A stretch of DNA of 64,000 nt, taken from NCBI GenBank assembly GCA_018433585.1, contig JAHDQW010000001.1, forward strand, positions 372,001 through 436,000, given 5' to 3'. This document shows positions 26,463 to 37,954 of this stretch, in pieces. Origin of the DNA: Candidatus Praeruminimicrobium purgamenti (lineage in GTDB: Bacteria; Elusimicrobiota; Endomicrobiia; Endomicrobiales; Endomicrobiaceae). How positions within the stretch are numbered: position 1 is the stretch's first letter; each line of letters begins with the position of its first letter. Under the pieces are notes generated by a model. The model was not told where the DNA came from. It made no database searches and saw only the letters and a list, made by a program, of their open reading frames with translations. The position numbers and the translations under genes were made by a program.

Positions 26463-27689
26463 ATGGAAACAAAGTCAAAGTTTGCATCAATTGAGGAAGT
26501 TTTAAAGGATATAAAAAACGGCAAAATGGTTGTCGTCGTTGACGATCCGGGCAGAGAAAATGAAGGAGACTTGGTCTGCGCGGCAGAAAAAGTTACGCCT
26601 GAAATAATAAATTTCATGACAAAATACGGCAGAGGTTTAGTATGTGTCCCTGTCAACGGCAAAACTTTGGACAGACTTGAAATAGATGTTGTAGAAAGAA
26701 AACACGGTATAAAGACCAACGATAAAATAAGCTGCGCATTTACGGAATCTATAGATTACAAAAAAGGAACTACTACAGGAATATCTGCGTATGACAGAGC
26801 AAAAACAATTAAAGCTATTACAAGCAATAAAAGCGTGGCTGACGATTTTGTAAGACCGGGGCATATTTTCCCTTTAAGATACAGAGAGGGAGGCGTTTTG
26901 GTAAGGGCAGGACATACAGAAGCATCAGTTGATTTGGCAAGGCTGGCGGGGCTTGACAGTTCAGCCGTTATCTGCGAAATAATGAAAGATGACGGAACAA
27001 TGGCAAGACTAAACGATTTAATTCTTTTTGCAAAGAAACATAAACTTAAAATTGTTACGGTTGCCGATTTGATAAAGTACAGAAGACAAAATGAAAAATT
27101 GGTAAAAGAAATGGTTTCAGTTAATTTTCCTACTAAATTCGGAAATTTTAAGCTTTCTCTTTTTGAAGACACAATTAAGAAAGAGAGTCATTTGGCCATT
27201 ATAAAAGGAGACGTAAAAAATAAAAAGAATGTTTTGGTAAGAGTTCATTCTTCATGCGAAACAGGGGATATTTTTCATTCTTTAAAATGTGACTGCGGAG
27301 AACAGCTTGAAAACGCTTTAAGAATGATAGAAAAAGAAAAAACAGGCGTAGTTTTATATATGCATCAGGAAGGGAGGGGAATCGGTTTATTAAATAAGCT
27401 GAGAGCCTATAAACTGCAGGAAGAAGGATTGGATACCGTTGAAGCAAATGTCGCCCTTGGCTTTGAACCTGATTTGAGAGATTACGGCATAGGGGCTCAA
27501 ATTTTATGTGAACTAGGCATTTCGAGCATCAGGCTTATGACAAATAATCCGAGAAAAATAGTCGGGTTGCAGGGGTACGGTTTAAAAGTAAACAAAAGAG
27601 TTCAGATAGAGGTACCGCCAAATTCAATAAATAAAAGGTATTTAAAAACTAAAAAAGATAAAATGGGTCATAAATTGGAAAAAGTTTAA
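26463..27689 (+). CDS. ribBA: bifunctional DHBP synthase / GTP cyclohydrolase II
   Basis: The protein has 408 residues. The N-terminal half makes 3,4-dihydroxy-2-butanone-4-phosphate (motifs DDPGRENEGDLV, RPGHIFPLRYREGGVLVRAGHTEA). The C-terminal half opens GTP (motifs SSCETGDIFHSLKCDCGEQL with the zinc cysteines, MHQEGRGIGL, LMTNNPRK). It supplies both branches of riboflavin synthesis. It lies between ribE and ribH in the FMN-regulated operon, and GAGGAT precedes the ATG. Confidence 0.97.
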   Translation: METKSKFASIEEVLKDIKNGKMVVVVDDPGRENEGDLVCAAEKVTPEIINFMTKYGRGLVCVPVNGKTLDRLEIDVVERKHGIKTNDKISCAFTESIDYKKGTTTGISAYDRAKTIKAITSNKSVADDFVRPGHIFPLRYREGGVLVRAGHTEASVDLARLAGLDSSAVICEIMKDDGTMARLNDLILFAKKHKLKIVTVADLIKYRRQNEKLVKEMVSVNFPTKFGNFKLSLFEDTIKKESHLAIIKGDVKNKKNVLVRVHSSCETGDIFHSLKCDCGEQLENALRMIEKEKTGVVLYMHQEGRGIGLLNKLRAYKLQEEGLDTVEANVALGFEPDLRDYGIGAQILCELGISSIRLMTNNPRKIVGLQGYGLKVNKRVQIEVPPNSINKRYLKTKKDKMGHKLEKV

Positions 27690-27716
27690 AAAATGCTTAT
27701 ATAAAAGGAGTAAAAA

Positions 27717-28178
27717 ATGAAAATAATCAACGGGCAGTTAAATTCGTCGGGCAAAAAGTTCGCTATCGTAGTTTCAAGGTTTAACGAGTTTATAACGAAT
27801 AAACTTGTTGCAGGCGCAGTGGATATGTTGACAAGACACGGGGCAAAAGAAGATGACATTACAGTTGTTTGGGTTCCTGGAGCGTTTGAGATATCTTCGG
27901 TTGCAAAAAAATTGGCCGATTCATCAAAATATAACGCAATTATATGCGCAGGATGCGTTATAAGAGGCTCTACTCCTCATTTCGATTATGTTTCTTCTGA
28001 GGTTTCAAAAGGCGTTGCAATGGTCGGATTATCAAGCAAAGTTCCTGTTATATTCGGCGTTTTAACTACTGACAGCATAGAACAGGCAATAGAAAGAGCC
28101 GGAACAAAAGCGGGAAATAAAGGTTCCGATGCGGCGCTTACAGCTATAGAAATGGTAAGTTTGTACGAACAATTATAA
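27717..28178 (+). CDS. ribH: 6,7-dimethyl-8-ribityllumazine synthase
   Basis: This condenses the pyrimidine and the four-carbon unit to lumazine. The 153 residues show [42 protein letters not shown] and [21 protein letters not shown], all family signatures. A clear AAAGGAG precedes the ATG. It ends the riboflavin operon, and a terminator follows at 28210. Confidence 0.97.
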   Translation: MKIINGQLNSSGKKFAIVVSRFNEFITNKLVAGAVDMLTRHGAKEDDITVVWVPGAFEISSVAKKLADSSKYNAIICAGCVIRGSTPHFDYVSSEVSKGVAMVGLSSKVPVIFGVLTTDSIEQAIERAGTKAGNKGSDAALTAIEMVSLYEQL

Positions 28179-28209
28179 TAACAGTATTAAATTCATTTCA
28201 TATAAAAAT

Positions 28210-28248
28210 AATGGCAAATCGCAAAACGGGTTTGCCGTTATTTTTTTA
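28210..28248 (+). terminator. intrinsic terminator after ribH
   Basis: AATGGCAAA (28210-28218) pairs with TTTGCCGTT (28231-28239) with one G-T pair, and a T-run follows at 28241-28247. It closes the riboflavin operon. Confidence 0.88.
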
Positions 28249-29349
28249 TGTCCAATCTTTTCTTCTTATAAAATTAAGCAAAAAATACAATTGTATGTAT
28301 TGTAGGCTAAATATAGTATTTTTACTTATTTTTATCTCCTTTCATGGTTTTTTTCAATAAAATATTAATAATATTTATGCTTTCTTGTCTTTTCTGCTTA
28401 ATTTTTCTTAAATTTTTTAAAAATCACAAAATTCATTAATAAAGGGGTTTCCGGTGGTAAAATTACAATTTTTTGCCAAATCATTTTAAAGGTTTTGTTT
28501 CTTTTGCCTAAAAATAATATTTTTGCTTATTTCGGTATCTTTTTTATTGGTTATATTTTCGTTTTAATCATTTTTTAAGAAATTAATTGTTTGGAAAAAA
28601 TTTTAAAAATAAAAAATTTCAGGTAAAAATATTAAATGCTTATTTTTTTAATTTGAATTTTTTTCGGGAAAATTAGAAATAAAAAAAATAGAAAAAAATG
28701 TCAAAAATATGCCAAATTTTTTATTTTATTAAGTTCCGATAAGATATATTATGTTAAGTTGTATGTATGAAAAACAAATAAACTAACATTAAAGTTGGAT
28801 ATTAAGTATATAGTTATTTTCTATACTTATCAATATAAAAAAACGTGTAATTTGTATTTTATTTTAAAAGTTATACAATAGCACTCACATACGCTTTTTT
28901 ACTGTTTGTAAAAAATGGTTATTCTTTAATTTTTTTAAGATTTCTAAGGTTTTATTTCTGAAATTATCTAAACAAAGTCTGATTTAAGATTAAAAAGATA
29001 TGCGGATTATCGAAATGGCTGTATGGCAAGGTTACATATTTTTTTGAATAAAGGGCGGTTGATCTGCTTTCTCCCCATTCTTAAATATGTGATTGAATAT
29101 AACAGGATAAGGTAAGTTTCTTATCGTTATATAATAGGTATGATATATATTATTATATTTCCTAACAAGTATGTTTTTTATGGTAAATTTATACAAAAGC
29201 AAGTATATTTGTATATATGTAAAATTGTTAAAGGTGTGTTTGCAGGCATTTAATACTGAATACAAACAAGTACTTATGTATTATATTATTTGTGTTTTGT
29301 ATATATTTATTATTCTGTTGCTATATTATTTTTTTTGCATTTTGGCATG
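28249..29349. other. 1.1-kb AT-rich region without supported genes
   Basis: No frame here has both a ribosome site and a recognisable product. A minus-strand frame at 29032-29265 looks random. The left part is strongly T-biased on the plus strand. Three imperfect copies of an AT-rich motif, near 28305, 28506 and 28622, share the core TATTTTTRCTTAT or ATGCTTAT. The region may be decayed genes or a long untranslated stretch; I see no known RNA family in it. Confidence 0.6.
28305..28643. repeat. three imperfect AT-rich repeats
   Basis: The 25-base units at 28305-28329 and 28506-28530 match at 21 positions, and similarity fades out over about ten more bases. A weaker third copy lies at 28622-28643. 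In sequence this AT-rich, chance similarity is possible. Confidence 0.3.
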
Positions 29350-29386
29350 AAAAAAGCCGGCAGTCTTAAAAAAAGGCCGCCGGCTT
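29350..29386 (-). terminator. intrinsic terminator of the outer-membrane protein gene
   Basis: On the minus strand AAGCCGGC pairs with GCCGGCTT (29386-29379 with 29361-29354), and a run of T follows. It ends the frameshifted gene to its right. Confidence 0.85.
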
Positions 29387-29403
29387 AAATAATTTATTTG
29401 ATA

Positions 29404-30362
29404 TTAGAAGTCAAAACCATAATAGAAGAGAATGCTGAAAATGCCTATTTCCTGGTCTTTTATAGAATCAGGTTCACTTCCGTCAACAGTTGATTTTGTA
29501 TATCTTAATTCACATCCGCTTATATTTCCGGAATCATTTCTCCAGTTTCCGCCTAAACCTATAACATAACAAGTTCCGCTTCCGGAAGCACTGTCGCTGC
29601 TGTTATAGCCGAGATAATTGGCGCTTACTGTATAACTTGCAGATCCAAATCCTATACCTATAGGTATGTAAAATCTTGACTCTTCCTGTATGTTATTTAA
29701 GTATATATGCGCTAAAAGTAAAAAGTTTGCAAAAACAGTGGATTGGGTTACTTCAATATTGGTGCTTTTATCTGTTTTTCCTAAGAAAGCGTCAAGTCCG
29801 AATTCCGCTCCTAATGCGAAATAATTTGTAATATAATGCAGATATGTTGCACCCAATTCAATACCTACTACACCCCAACTGCAATCTAAAGGTTCATAAC
29901 CCGGTATACGAATTTTGCCGTCAGGCTTATTTGTAGGTACTGAAAGACCAAGTCTGCCGTATAATATGTTACTTCCGGGTTTTAGTCCTTTTTTCATAAC
30001 AGGGGCTGCAGGTTGAACTGGCTGCTGCTGAACTACAGTTCTTTCTTGCTGGACAGGAGGTAATTGGACATTGTCCGCAGGCGTTGCCGGCGCGGAGGCA
30101 GAGTAGATGTTACGATATTGTTGTTTGCTGCAGGTACTGTCATTTGATTACCTTGAATCTGTGTCTGAGGATTTACTTCTTCCTGATGATTGATAATGGT
30201 TGTTGTTTCATTTCCGTACTGGTCAGTTTCCGTGATTGTCGTTTTAATCGCATTTCCCTGTGAATCTTTTTCAATTACTTTTTTTGTTGCCGCTTCTGCA
30301 GTGACAAAAGAACAAAATGCTATCAGCAATGACATACAGAATATAAAAAATGATTTTTTCAT
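29404..30362 (-). pseudogene. frameshifted outer-membrane beta-barrel protein gene
   Basis: Two frames together make one protein. The 5' part (30362 to 30033) encodes a signal peptide, MKKSFFIFCMSLLIAFCSF, ending AEA, and a polar segment. In the -1 frame, open from about 30155, a proline/alanine/glutamine linker (SAPATPADNVQLPPVQQER) runs into the 3' part. That part is a barrel-like domain of alternating residues ending in phenylalanine (YYGFDF). A single lost base between about 30155 and 30020 would explain it. The gene keeps a perfect promoter, AAGGAG and a terminator, so the break is recent, a read error, or phase-variable. No slippery heptamer for programmed shifting is visible. Confidence 0.8.
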
Positions 30363-30400
30363 TTTCTGCTTTCTCTCCTTTATAAAGATTTGGTAAGCGC

Positions 30401-30429
30401 ATTATATATTACATTTTTGTTTTTTTCAA
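30401..30429 (-). promoter_or_regulatory. promoter of the frameshifted outer-membrane gene
   Basis: On the minus strand TTGAAA (30429-30424), a 17-base spacer and TATAAT (30406-30401). AAGGAG follows about 20 bases later, before the ATG at 30362. Confidence 0.75.
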
Positions 30430-30458
30430 CATGTTTAAATTTGCCGCTAAGATTTTTC

Positions 30459-30487
30459 TTGAAAAAAAAACGTAAAAAATATATAAT
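30459..30487 (+). promoter_or_regulatory. promoter of nusB-ligA
   Basis: TTGAAA (30459-30464), a 17-base spacer and a perfect TATAAT (30482-30487), 33 bases before the nusB ATG. It is back-to-back with the promoter at 30401-30429. Confidence 0.75.
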
Positions 30488-30520
30488 CATCAGACTATAG
30501 ATAAAAGGATCTTTTTTTTT

Positions 30521-30931
30521 ATGGGAACTCGAAGACAAGCAAGAGAATGTTCTTTACAGATGTTATATGCATATGACAATTGTTGTATGCTTGAACCGGA
30601 TATTTTAAAATGTTTTGATGAAATTTTACCTGTAGAAATACCCTACAGGGAATTTGCAATTGCAATTTTCAGAGGTGTTTGCGGCAACCAAAAGCAAATA
30701 GACAGCCTTATTGAGCAGGCAGCTGATAATTGGGAAATAAAAAGAATGTCCGTGATAGACAGAAATATTATGAGACTTGCCACATATGAAATACTTTATA
30801 TGAAAGATACTCCGATCAGCGTTATAATTGATGAAGCCGTAGAAATATCAAAAACATATTCAAACAGAGATTCAAGTAAGTTTGTTAACGGTATATTAGA
30901 TAAATTGAAAGATGAAAGAAAAAAACAGTAA
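30521..30931 (+). CDS. nusB: transcription antitermination factor NusB
   Basis: This all-helical RNA-binding protein of 136 residues binds boxA with NusE (S10) and promotes rRNA transcription. Typical are TRRQARECSLQMLYAYD at the start, VIDRNIMRLATYEIL, and TPISVIIDEAVEISKTYSNRDSSKFVNG near the end. It heads an operon with ligA, nine bases downstream, and has AAGGAT before the ATG. The length is normal. Confidence 0.96.
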   Translation: MGTRRQARECSLQMLYAYDNCCMLEPDILKCFDEILPVEIPYREFAIAIFRGVCGNQKQIDSLIEQAADNWEIKRMSVIDRNIMRLATYEILYMKDTPISVIIDEAVEISKTYSNRDSSKFVNGILDKLKDERKKQ

Positions 30932-33707
<2,776 letters not shown>

Positions 33708-33712
33708 TTGAT

Positions 33713-34765
33713 ATGGCCGGAAAAGTTTATTTTCTGCCTTGGAACAGAAAAAACGAATTATATGAGTTTTTAAAAGCGGCAAGGGCTTTTGACCATGTCA
33801 AAGCAAGACACTTTCTTGCAATAAAAATGCATTTCGGCGAAGACGGTAATGAAGGATATATAAAACCTGAATATACAAAAGTTTTGACTGACATTGCAAA
33901 AGAAAAGACGGCGTTTCCTTTTTTAACAGACGCAAGCACTATATATGTAGGAAAACGCTCTGATGCATATCATCATTTGCTTCTTGCCAATAAACACGGA
34001 TTTACGATAGACAACTGCGGATGTCCTGTTATCATAGCCGACGGTTTAAGAGGCAACACTTCCGTGGACATTGAAATAAATAAGAAACACTGTAAAACAG
34101 TTTCTATTTCCAGGGATATTTATTATTCCGATTCTTTTATATTTTTAAATCATTTTAAAGGGCATGAGATAACAGGTTTCGGCGGAGCGCTGAAAAATAT
34201 AGGAATGGGGTGCGGAAGCAAATCAGGTAAATACGCAATGCATCATAATGCAAATCCAGATATTGATTTGAACAAATGTATAGGGTGCGGAGTTTGCGTT
34301 AAATGGTGTCCGGCAGAAGCTTTAAAGCTTGAAAATAAGAAAATCAAATTTAATAAGAACAAATGTATAGGATGCGGAGAATGTGTTTTAAGTTGTCCAA
34401 AAAATGTTTTTCAGCTTGGCTGGAACGAAAATACAAAGAATATACAGGAAAAAATAGTTGAATATTGTTACGGCGTTTTACAGAATAAAAAAAGTTTCAG
34501 CATTAATTTTTTAAATCATATAACAAAATTTTGTGATTGTTACACAACTAAAGGCAAAGTTCTTATGGATGACATAGGAATAGTTGCCGGAGCGGATCCT
34601 GTGGCAGTTGATAAAGCAAGCGTTGATATAGTGAACGACCGTTTTGGAAAAGACTTTTGTAAGCATATTTTCCCTGAAATTGATTATAATATACAATTTA
34701 AATATGCTTTTGAGCTTGGTATAGGTTCAGCTGATTATGAATTGGTAAATTATCCGGCAAAATAA
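33713..34765 (+). CDS. DUF362-type protein with two 4Fe-4S clusters
   Basis: This 350-residue protein has an N-terminal DUF362 domain (about 1-180, with KMHFGEDGNEGYIKPEY and HFKGHEITGFGGALKNIGMG). A bacterial two-cluster ferredoxin insert follows (CIGCGVCVKWCP and CIGCGECVLSCP, about 190-240), then a C-terminal DUF362 part (DPVAVDKASVDIV). Such proteins are found widely in anaerobes and their function is not settled. I use the ATG at 33713 with AGAGGG upstream; the GTG at 33704 adds three residues. It is the last gene of the nusB unit. Confidence 0.85.
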   Translation: MAGKVYFLPWNRKNELYEFLKAARAFDHVKARHFLAIKMHFGEDGNEGYIKPEYTKVLTDIAKEKTAFPFLTDASTIYVGKRSDAYHHLLLANKHGFTIDNCGCPVIIADGLRGNTSVDIEINKKHCKTVSISRDIYYSDSFIFLNHFKGHEITGFGGALKNIGMGCGSKSGKYAMHHNANPDIDLNKCIGCGVCVKWCPAEALKLENKKIKFNKNKCIGCGECVLSCPKNVFQLGWNENTKNIQEKIVEYCYGVLQNKKSFSINFLNHITKFCDCYTTKGKVLMDDIGIVAGADPVAVDKASVDIVNDRFGKDFCKHIFPEIDYNIQFKYAFELGIGSADYELVNYPAK

Positions 34766-34861
34766 TAAAAAATATTGAAAAATAAATATAAAATTTATAT
34801 TTATTTTCAATAATTACAGATAATTTATATATAATTTGTGAAATATTTGTAAAAAAAGTCC

Positions 34862-34889
34862 TTGATTTTATACTTATATGAGCTAAAAT
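34862..34889 (+). promoter_or_regulatory. promoter candidate for the mini-pilin gene
   Basis: TTGATT (34862-34867), a 16-base spacer and TAAAAT (34884-34889), about 45 bases before the ATG at 34936. Confidence 0.4.
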
Positions 34890-34935
34890 ATAAATAGGAG
34901 AGAAAGGAGATAAATAAAGCAAAAAGGAGAAAACG

Positions 34936-35049
34936 ATGAAAGCTTACACTCTTTTTGAAGTAATAATAACAATCATCATCGTTGGGGCGCTGGCAATGAT
35001 TTTTATGTCCTTTTATGCAAATTATATAAAACAGCTTATGAATTTATAA
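34936..35049 (+). CDS. 37-residue headless type IV pilin-like peptide
   Basis: A short frame starts at an ATG with AAAAAGGAG eight bases upstream. The product begins MKAYTLFEVIITIIIVGAL. This resembles a prepilin N-terminus: a three-residue leader, a possible cleavage A-Y, and glutamate at mature position 5, followed by about 22 hydrophobic residues. It stops after only 34 mature residues, with no C-terminal head domain. It may be a genuine mini-pilin, a truncated remnant, or a peptide that only looks like a pilin. It lies 131 bases before a second pilin-like gene. Confidence 0.6.
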   Translation: MKAYTLFEVIITIIIVGALAMIFMSFYANYIKQLMNL

Positions 35050-35126
35050 TTTATAGCCTGCTTTTTCCCGCCCCTCTTATAATAATCATCAAAAAATCAA
35101 AGAATTTAATTTCACAAAGTTTTTAG

Positions 35127-35154
35127 TTGACATCCTTTAAAAATATCATATAAT
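35127..35154 (+). promoter_or_regulatory. strong promoter of the second pilin-like gene
   Basis: Perfect TTGACA (35127-35132), a 16-base spacer and perfect TATAAT (35149-35154), 26 bases before the ATG at 35181. Confidence 0.75.
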
Positions 35155-35180
35155 AATGCTACTAAGCGTAAAGGTTTTTT

Positions 35181-35594
35181 ATGGAAAGAAATAAAGTTAT
35201 AGTTTCATTGGAATTTTTAATCGTATTATTTATAATTTTTTCATTGACGGTGATTATGTTTTTCAGCTATTTAAAACATATTCGTTACGCAATGATTACC
35301 GAAGGAAAATCTTTAATTTATTCTATTGCAAAACTTGAAAAAGCTTATTATGTCGAATACAGCTCTTTTTTGCCTATAGAAAACTCAACGCATGATCAAA
35401 TTTTAGACATAGATATAAGAACAAATTCTTATTTCAATACTTTTTCGGTTATTGTTCCCGGTACTGAACAGGATGCTGATTTTTCAGTTTTTACAAATTC
35501 GACCGGCAAAGGGCTGCTGAAAAATATCACTCTTATATTGCACGGATATAAAAATAAACCGTCAATATTTATCATGAACGAGCACAGTAAATAA
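35181..35594 (+). CDS. pilin-like membrane-anchored protein, degenerate leader
   Basis: This 137-residue protein has one long N-terminal hydrophobic helix (about residues 8-29, VSLEFLIVLFIIFSLTVIMF). The following amphipathic part, EGKSLIYSIAKLEKAYYVEY, resembles the alpha-1 C region of pseudopilins, and a beta-rich C-terminus follows. A glutamate lies five residues before the hydrophobic core end, but there is no G-F type prepilin cleavage site. The promoter is consensus quality. It may be a pseudopilin that stays in the membrane. No pil or gsp gene is near. Confidence 0.6.
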   Translation: MERNKVIVSLEFLIVLFIIFSLTVIMFFSYLKHIRYAMITEGKSLIYSIAKLEKAYYVEYSSFLPIENSTHDQILDIDIRTNSYFNTFSVIVPGTEQDADFSVFTNSTGKGLLKNITLILHGYKNKPSIFIMNEHSK

Positions 35595-35673
35595 TCAAAC
35601 AAAAATTGTTTTCTGCAAGTTGTTCTTATGTTATTAAAATGCTAAAATATTTTTTCAAAACAGAGAAGTAAAA

Positions 35674-36306
35674 ATGCCTAAAATTTTAGAAATAAAGAAA
35701 TATCCGAAATTTAAAGACAGCTTTAAAGTAGTTTTGGATAATGATTTTTCTGTTGTTATTGATGCCGAAACTATTGTAAAATTCGCTTTAAAAAAAGATT
35801 TGTTTATAAGTGATTTAGAGTTGGATTCAGTTGTAAAACACAGCGGTTCAAACAGAATAATGAGTTATGCGCTGTATTTGATTTCTCATAAAGCTTACAG
35901 TAAAAAGTCTTTGACTGATAAGCTGCTTGAGAAAGGTTTTGTTTCTGAAGATATAGAAAGAGTTATCAAAAGATTTATTGAATTAAATTACGTAAATGAC
36001 GAAAATTTTGCCAAAAATTTAGCTGAATACTTAAAAAACAAATCAAAAGGTACTTTTTATATTAAGAACGAATTAAAGAGTCATAATATTGAAGACAGTA
36101 CGATTGCAGTCATATTAGCGGATGTTTTTAAAGATATTCAGCCGTATTCGCAGATAATAGAATTAATTAAAAAGAAATATCCTGAATTTGACGGAAAAGA
36201 CGCATCGGAAACAAAAAAAATAGCAAACTTCTTCTTGCGAAGAGGTTTTGCCGCTGAAGATATATCAAAAGCTTTCAGAGAATATAAAAATATTACAATA
36301 TTATAG
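35674..36306 (+). CDS. recX: RecA regulator RecX
   Basis: This 210-residue protein is almost all helical. It consists of three tandem three-helix repeats with family motifs such as ALYLISHKAYSKKSLTDKL, LNYVNDENFAKNLAEYL and KGTFYIKNELKSHNI. RecX binds RecA filaments and limits recombination. An N-terminal beta-like extension (about 1-60) precedes the repeats, as in some longer RecX proteins. It lies 18 bases before purH. recA itself is not in this window. Confidence 0.88.
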   Translation: MPKILEIKKYPKFKDSFKVVLDNDFSVVIDAETIVKFALKKDLFISDLELDSVVKHSGSNRIMSYALYLISHKAYSKKSLTDKLLEKGFVSEDIERVIKRFIELNYVNDENFAKNLAEYLKNKSKGTFYIKNELKSHNIEDSTIAVILADVFKDIQPYSQIIELIKKKYPEFDGKDASETKKIANFFLRRGFAAEDISKAFREYKNITIL

Positions 36307-36324
36307 AAAATACGGGAGAAGAAA

Positions 36325-37881
36325 ATGGCAACAGCATTATTAAGCGTATGTGATAAAACGGGAGTAGTTGAATTTGCCAGAGAACTCAAAAGTCTCGGGT
36401 ACAATATTATTTCCAGCGGAGGAACGGCCAAAACGTTAAAGGAGAATTCTGTAGAATGTACGGAAATATCAGACGTAACAGGTTTTCCGGAAATGCTTGA
36501 CGGAAGAGTAAAAACATTAAATCCTAAGATTCACGGCGGGATTCTTGCAAGGAGAGACATTCCTCAACACATAGAAGAATTGAAAAAATATAACATAGAA
36601 CAAATAGATATAGTTGCCGTTAATTTATATCCTTTTGAAGAGACTGCAAAAAAGATACAGAAACCTGAAAACAAAAAAATTTCACAGGACATAATAGAGA
36701 ATATTGATATAGGCGGAGTAACCTTAATAAGAGCCGGAGCAAAAAATTATAAAGATGTTTTGATAGTTTGTTCCCCTTGCGATTATTCTATGATTATCGA
36801 AAATTTAAAAAATAAAACAATAAATGATGATTTAAGATTGAATTTGGCTGGAAAAGCTTTCAGGCATACGGCTTATTATGATGCTATGATATCAGGTTAT
36901 TTGTCTTATGAAGATTTTCCTTCTCAGGGAGCGATACCTTTAAAAAAACTTGCTTCTTTAAGATACGGAGAAAATCCTCATCAGAAAGCTTCTTTATACA
37001 GTTTCGGCAATGAAGAAAACACATGTTCAGCTATATCCGCAAAACAAATTCACGGCAAAGAATTATCTTACAACAATTATTTGGATTTGGAATCTGCATG
37101 GCGTCTTGTTCATGAATTTGACAATACTGCGTGCGCAATAATAAAACACAATAATCCGTGCGGCTGTGCTGAAGGCAGCAATGTAAAAGACGCGTATTTA
37201 AAAGCTTTGTCATGTGATCCTGTAAGTGCTTACGGAGGAATAGTCGCTTTTAATGTTATTGTTGAAAAATCTGTTGCGGAAGAACTTGCAAAATTGTTTG
37301 TTGAATGTATAATAGCTCCTGATTTCACGTCTGAAGCGACTGAAATTTTGTTTACTAAGAAAAACATCAGATTGTTAAAGCAGCCTAATAAATATGTAAA
37401 ACCGGCATCATCAATAGAATACAGAATGTTGACTAACGGAATGCTTGTACAGGAAAGAGACGAACAACTGTTGTCAGAAATTAAAACAATAACAAAAAGA
37501 GAACCTACGCAGGAAGAAAAAGATGCTTTGGAGTTTGCATGGAAAGTGTGCAAGCATGTAAAGTCAAACGCAATAATTCTTGTGAGAGGCAGACAGACGG
37601 TAGGAATAGGCGCAGGTCAGATGAGCAGAATTGATTCTTTAAATATAGCAGTCAAAAAAATGAAAACTATTAATCACGGTTTGGATGAAAGTAAATATCC
37701 TTTAGTTTTGGCTTCGGATGCTTTTTTCCCTTTCCCTGACGTTGTTGAAGGTTCTTCGGCAGAAGGAGTTACGGCGATTATACAACCGGGCGGTTCTATA
37801 AGAGACGATTTATCCATAAATGCATGCAACGAAAGAAACCTTACTATGCAGTTTACGTCAATGAGACATTTTAAACATTAA
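36325..37881 (+). CDS. purH: bifunctional AICAR formyltransferase / IMP cyclohydrolase
   Basis: This catalyses the last two steps of de novo IMP synthesis. The 518 residues have an N-terminal cyclohydrolase domain (ALLSVCDKTGVVEFAREL, DVTGFPEMLDGRVKTLNPKIHGG) and a C-terminal transformylase (IIKHNNPCGCAEG, SDAFFPFPDVVE, QPGGSIRD). The length and motifs are complete. The ribosome site GGGAGAAG lies before the ATG. It may be co-transcribed with recX. Confidence 0.98.
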   Translation: MATALLSVCDKTGVVEFARELKSLGYNIISSGGTAKTLKENSVECTEISDVTGFPEMLDGRVKTLNPKIHGGILARRDIPQHIEELKKYNIEQIDIVAVNLYPFEETAKKIQKPENKKISQDIIENIDIGGVTLIRAGAKNYKDVLIVCSPCDYSMIIENLKNKTINDDLRLNLAGKAFRHTAYYDAMISGYLSYEDFPSQGAIPLKKLASLRYGENPHQKASLYSFGNEENTCSAISAKQIHGKELSYNNYLDLESAWRLVHEFDNTACAIIKHNNPCGCAEGSNVKDAYLKALSCDPVSAYGGIVAFNVIVEKSVAEELAKLFVECIIAPDFTSEATEILFTKKNIRLLKQPNKYVKPASSIEYRMLTNGMLVQERDEQLLSEIKTITKREPTQEEKDALEFAWKVCKHVKSNAIILVRGRQTVGIGAGQMSRIDSLNIAVKKMKTINHGLDESKYPLVLASDAFFPFPDVVEGSSAEGVTAIIQPGGSIRDDLSINACNERNLTMQFTSMRHFKH

Positions 37882-37954
37882 TTTTTATATATCTGCATAA
37901 GAAGAATTTTTTATATTGATTCTTTTATGTACGATTATTGGCTGCGGTTAATAA

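Noticed and set aside
29032-29265. 77-residue minus-strand frame in the AT-rich desert
   Set aside because: No ribosome site or domain, and the composition is as expected from AT-rich noncoding DNA.
28249-29349. Known structured RNA (tmRNA, RNase P, SRP RNA, 6S) in the gene desert
   Set aside because: None of the conserved cores of these RNAs was found by eye, and the region is nearly without GC-rich stems.
30020-30155. Programmed -1 frameshift in the outer-membrane gene
   Set aside because: No canonical slippery heptamer in the proper phase and no obvious downstream stimulator; a simple indel is more economical.
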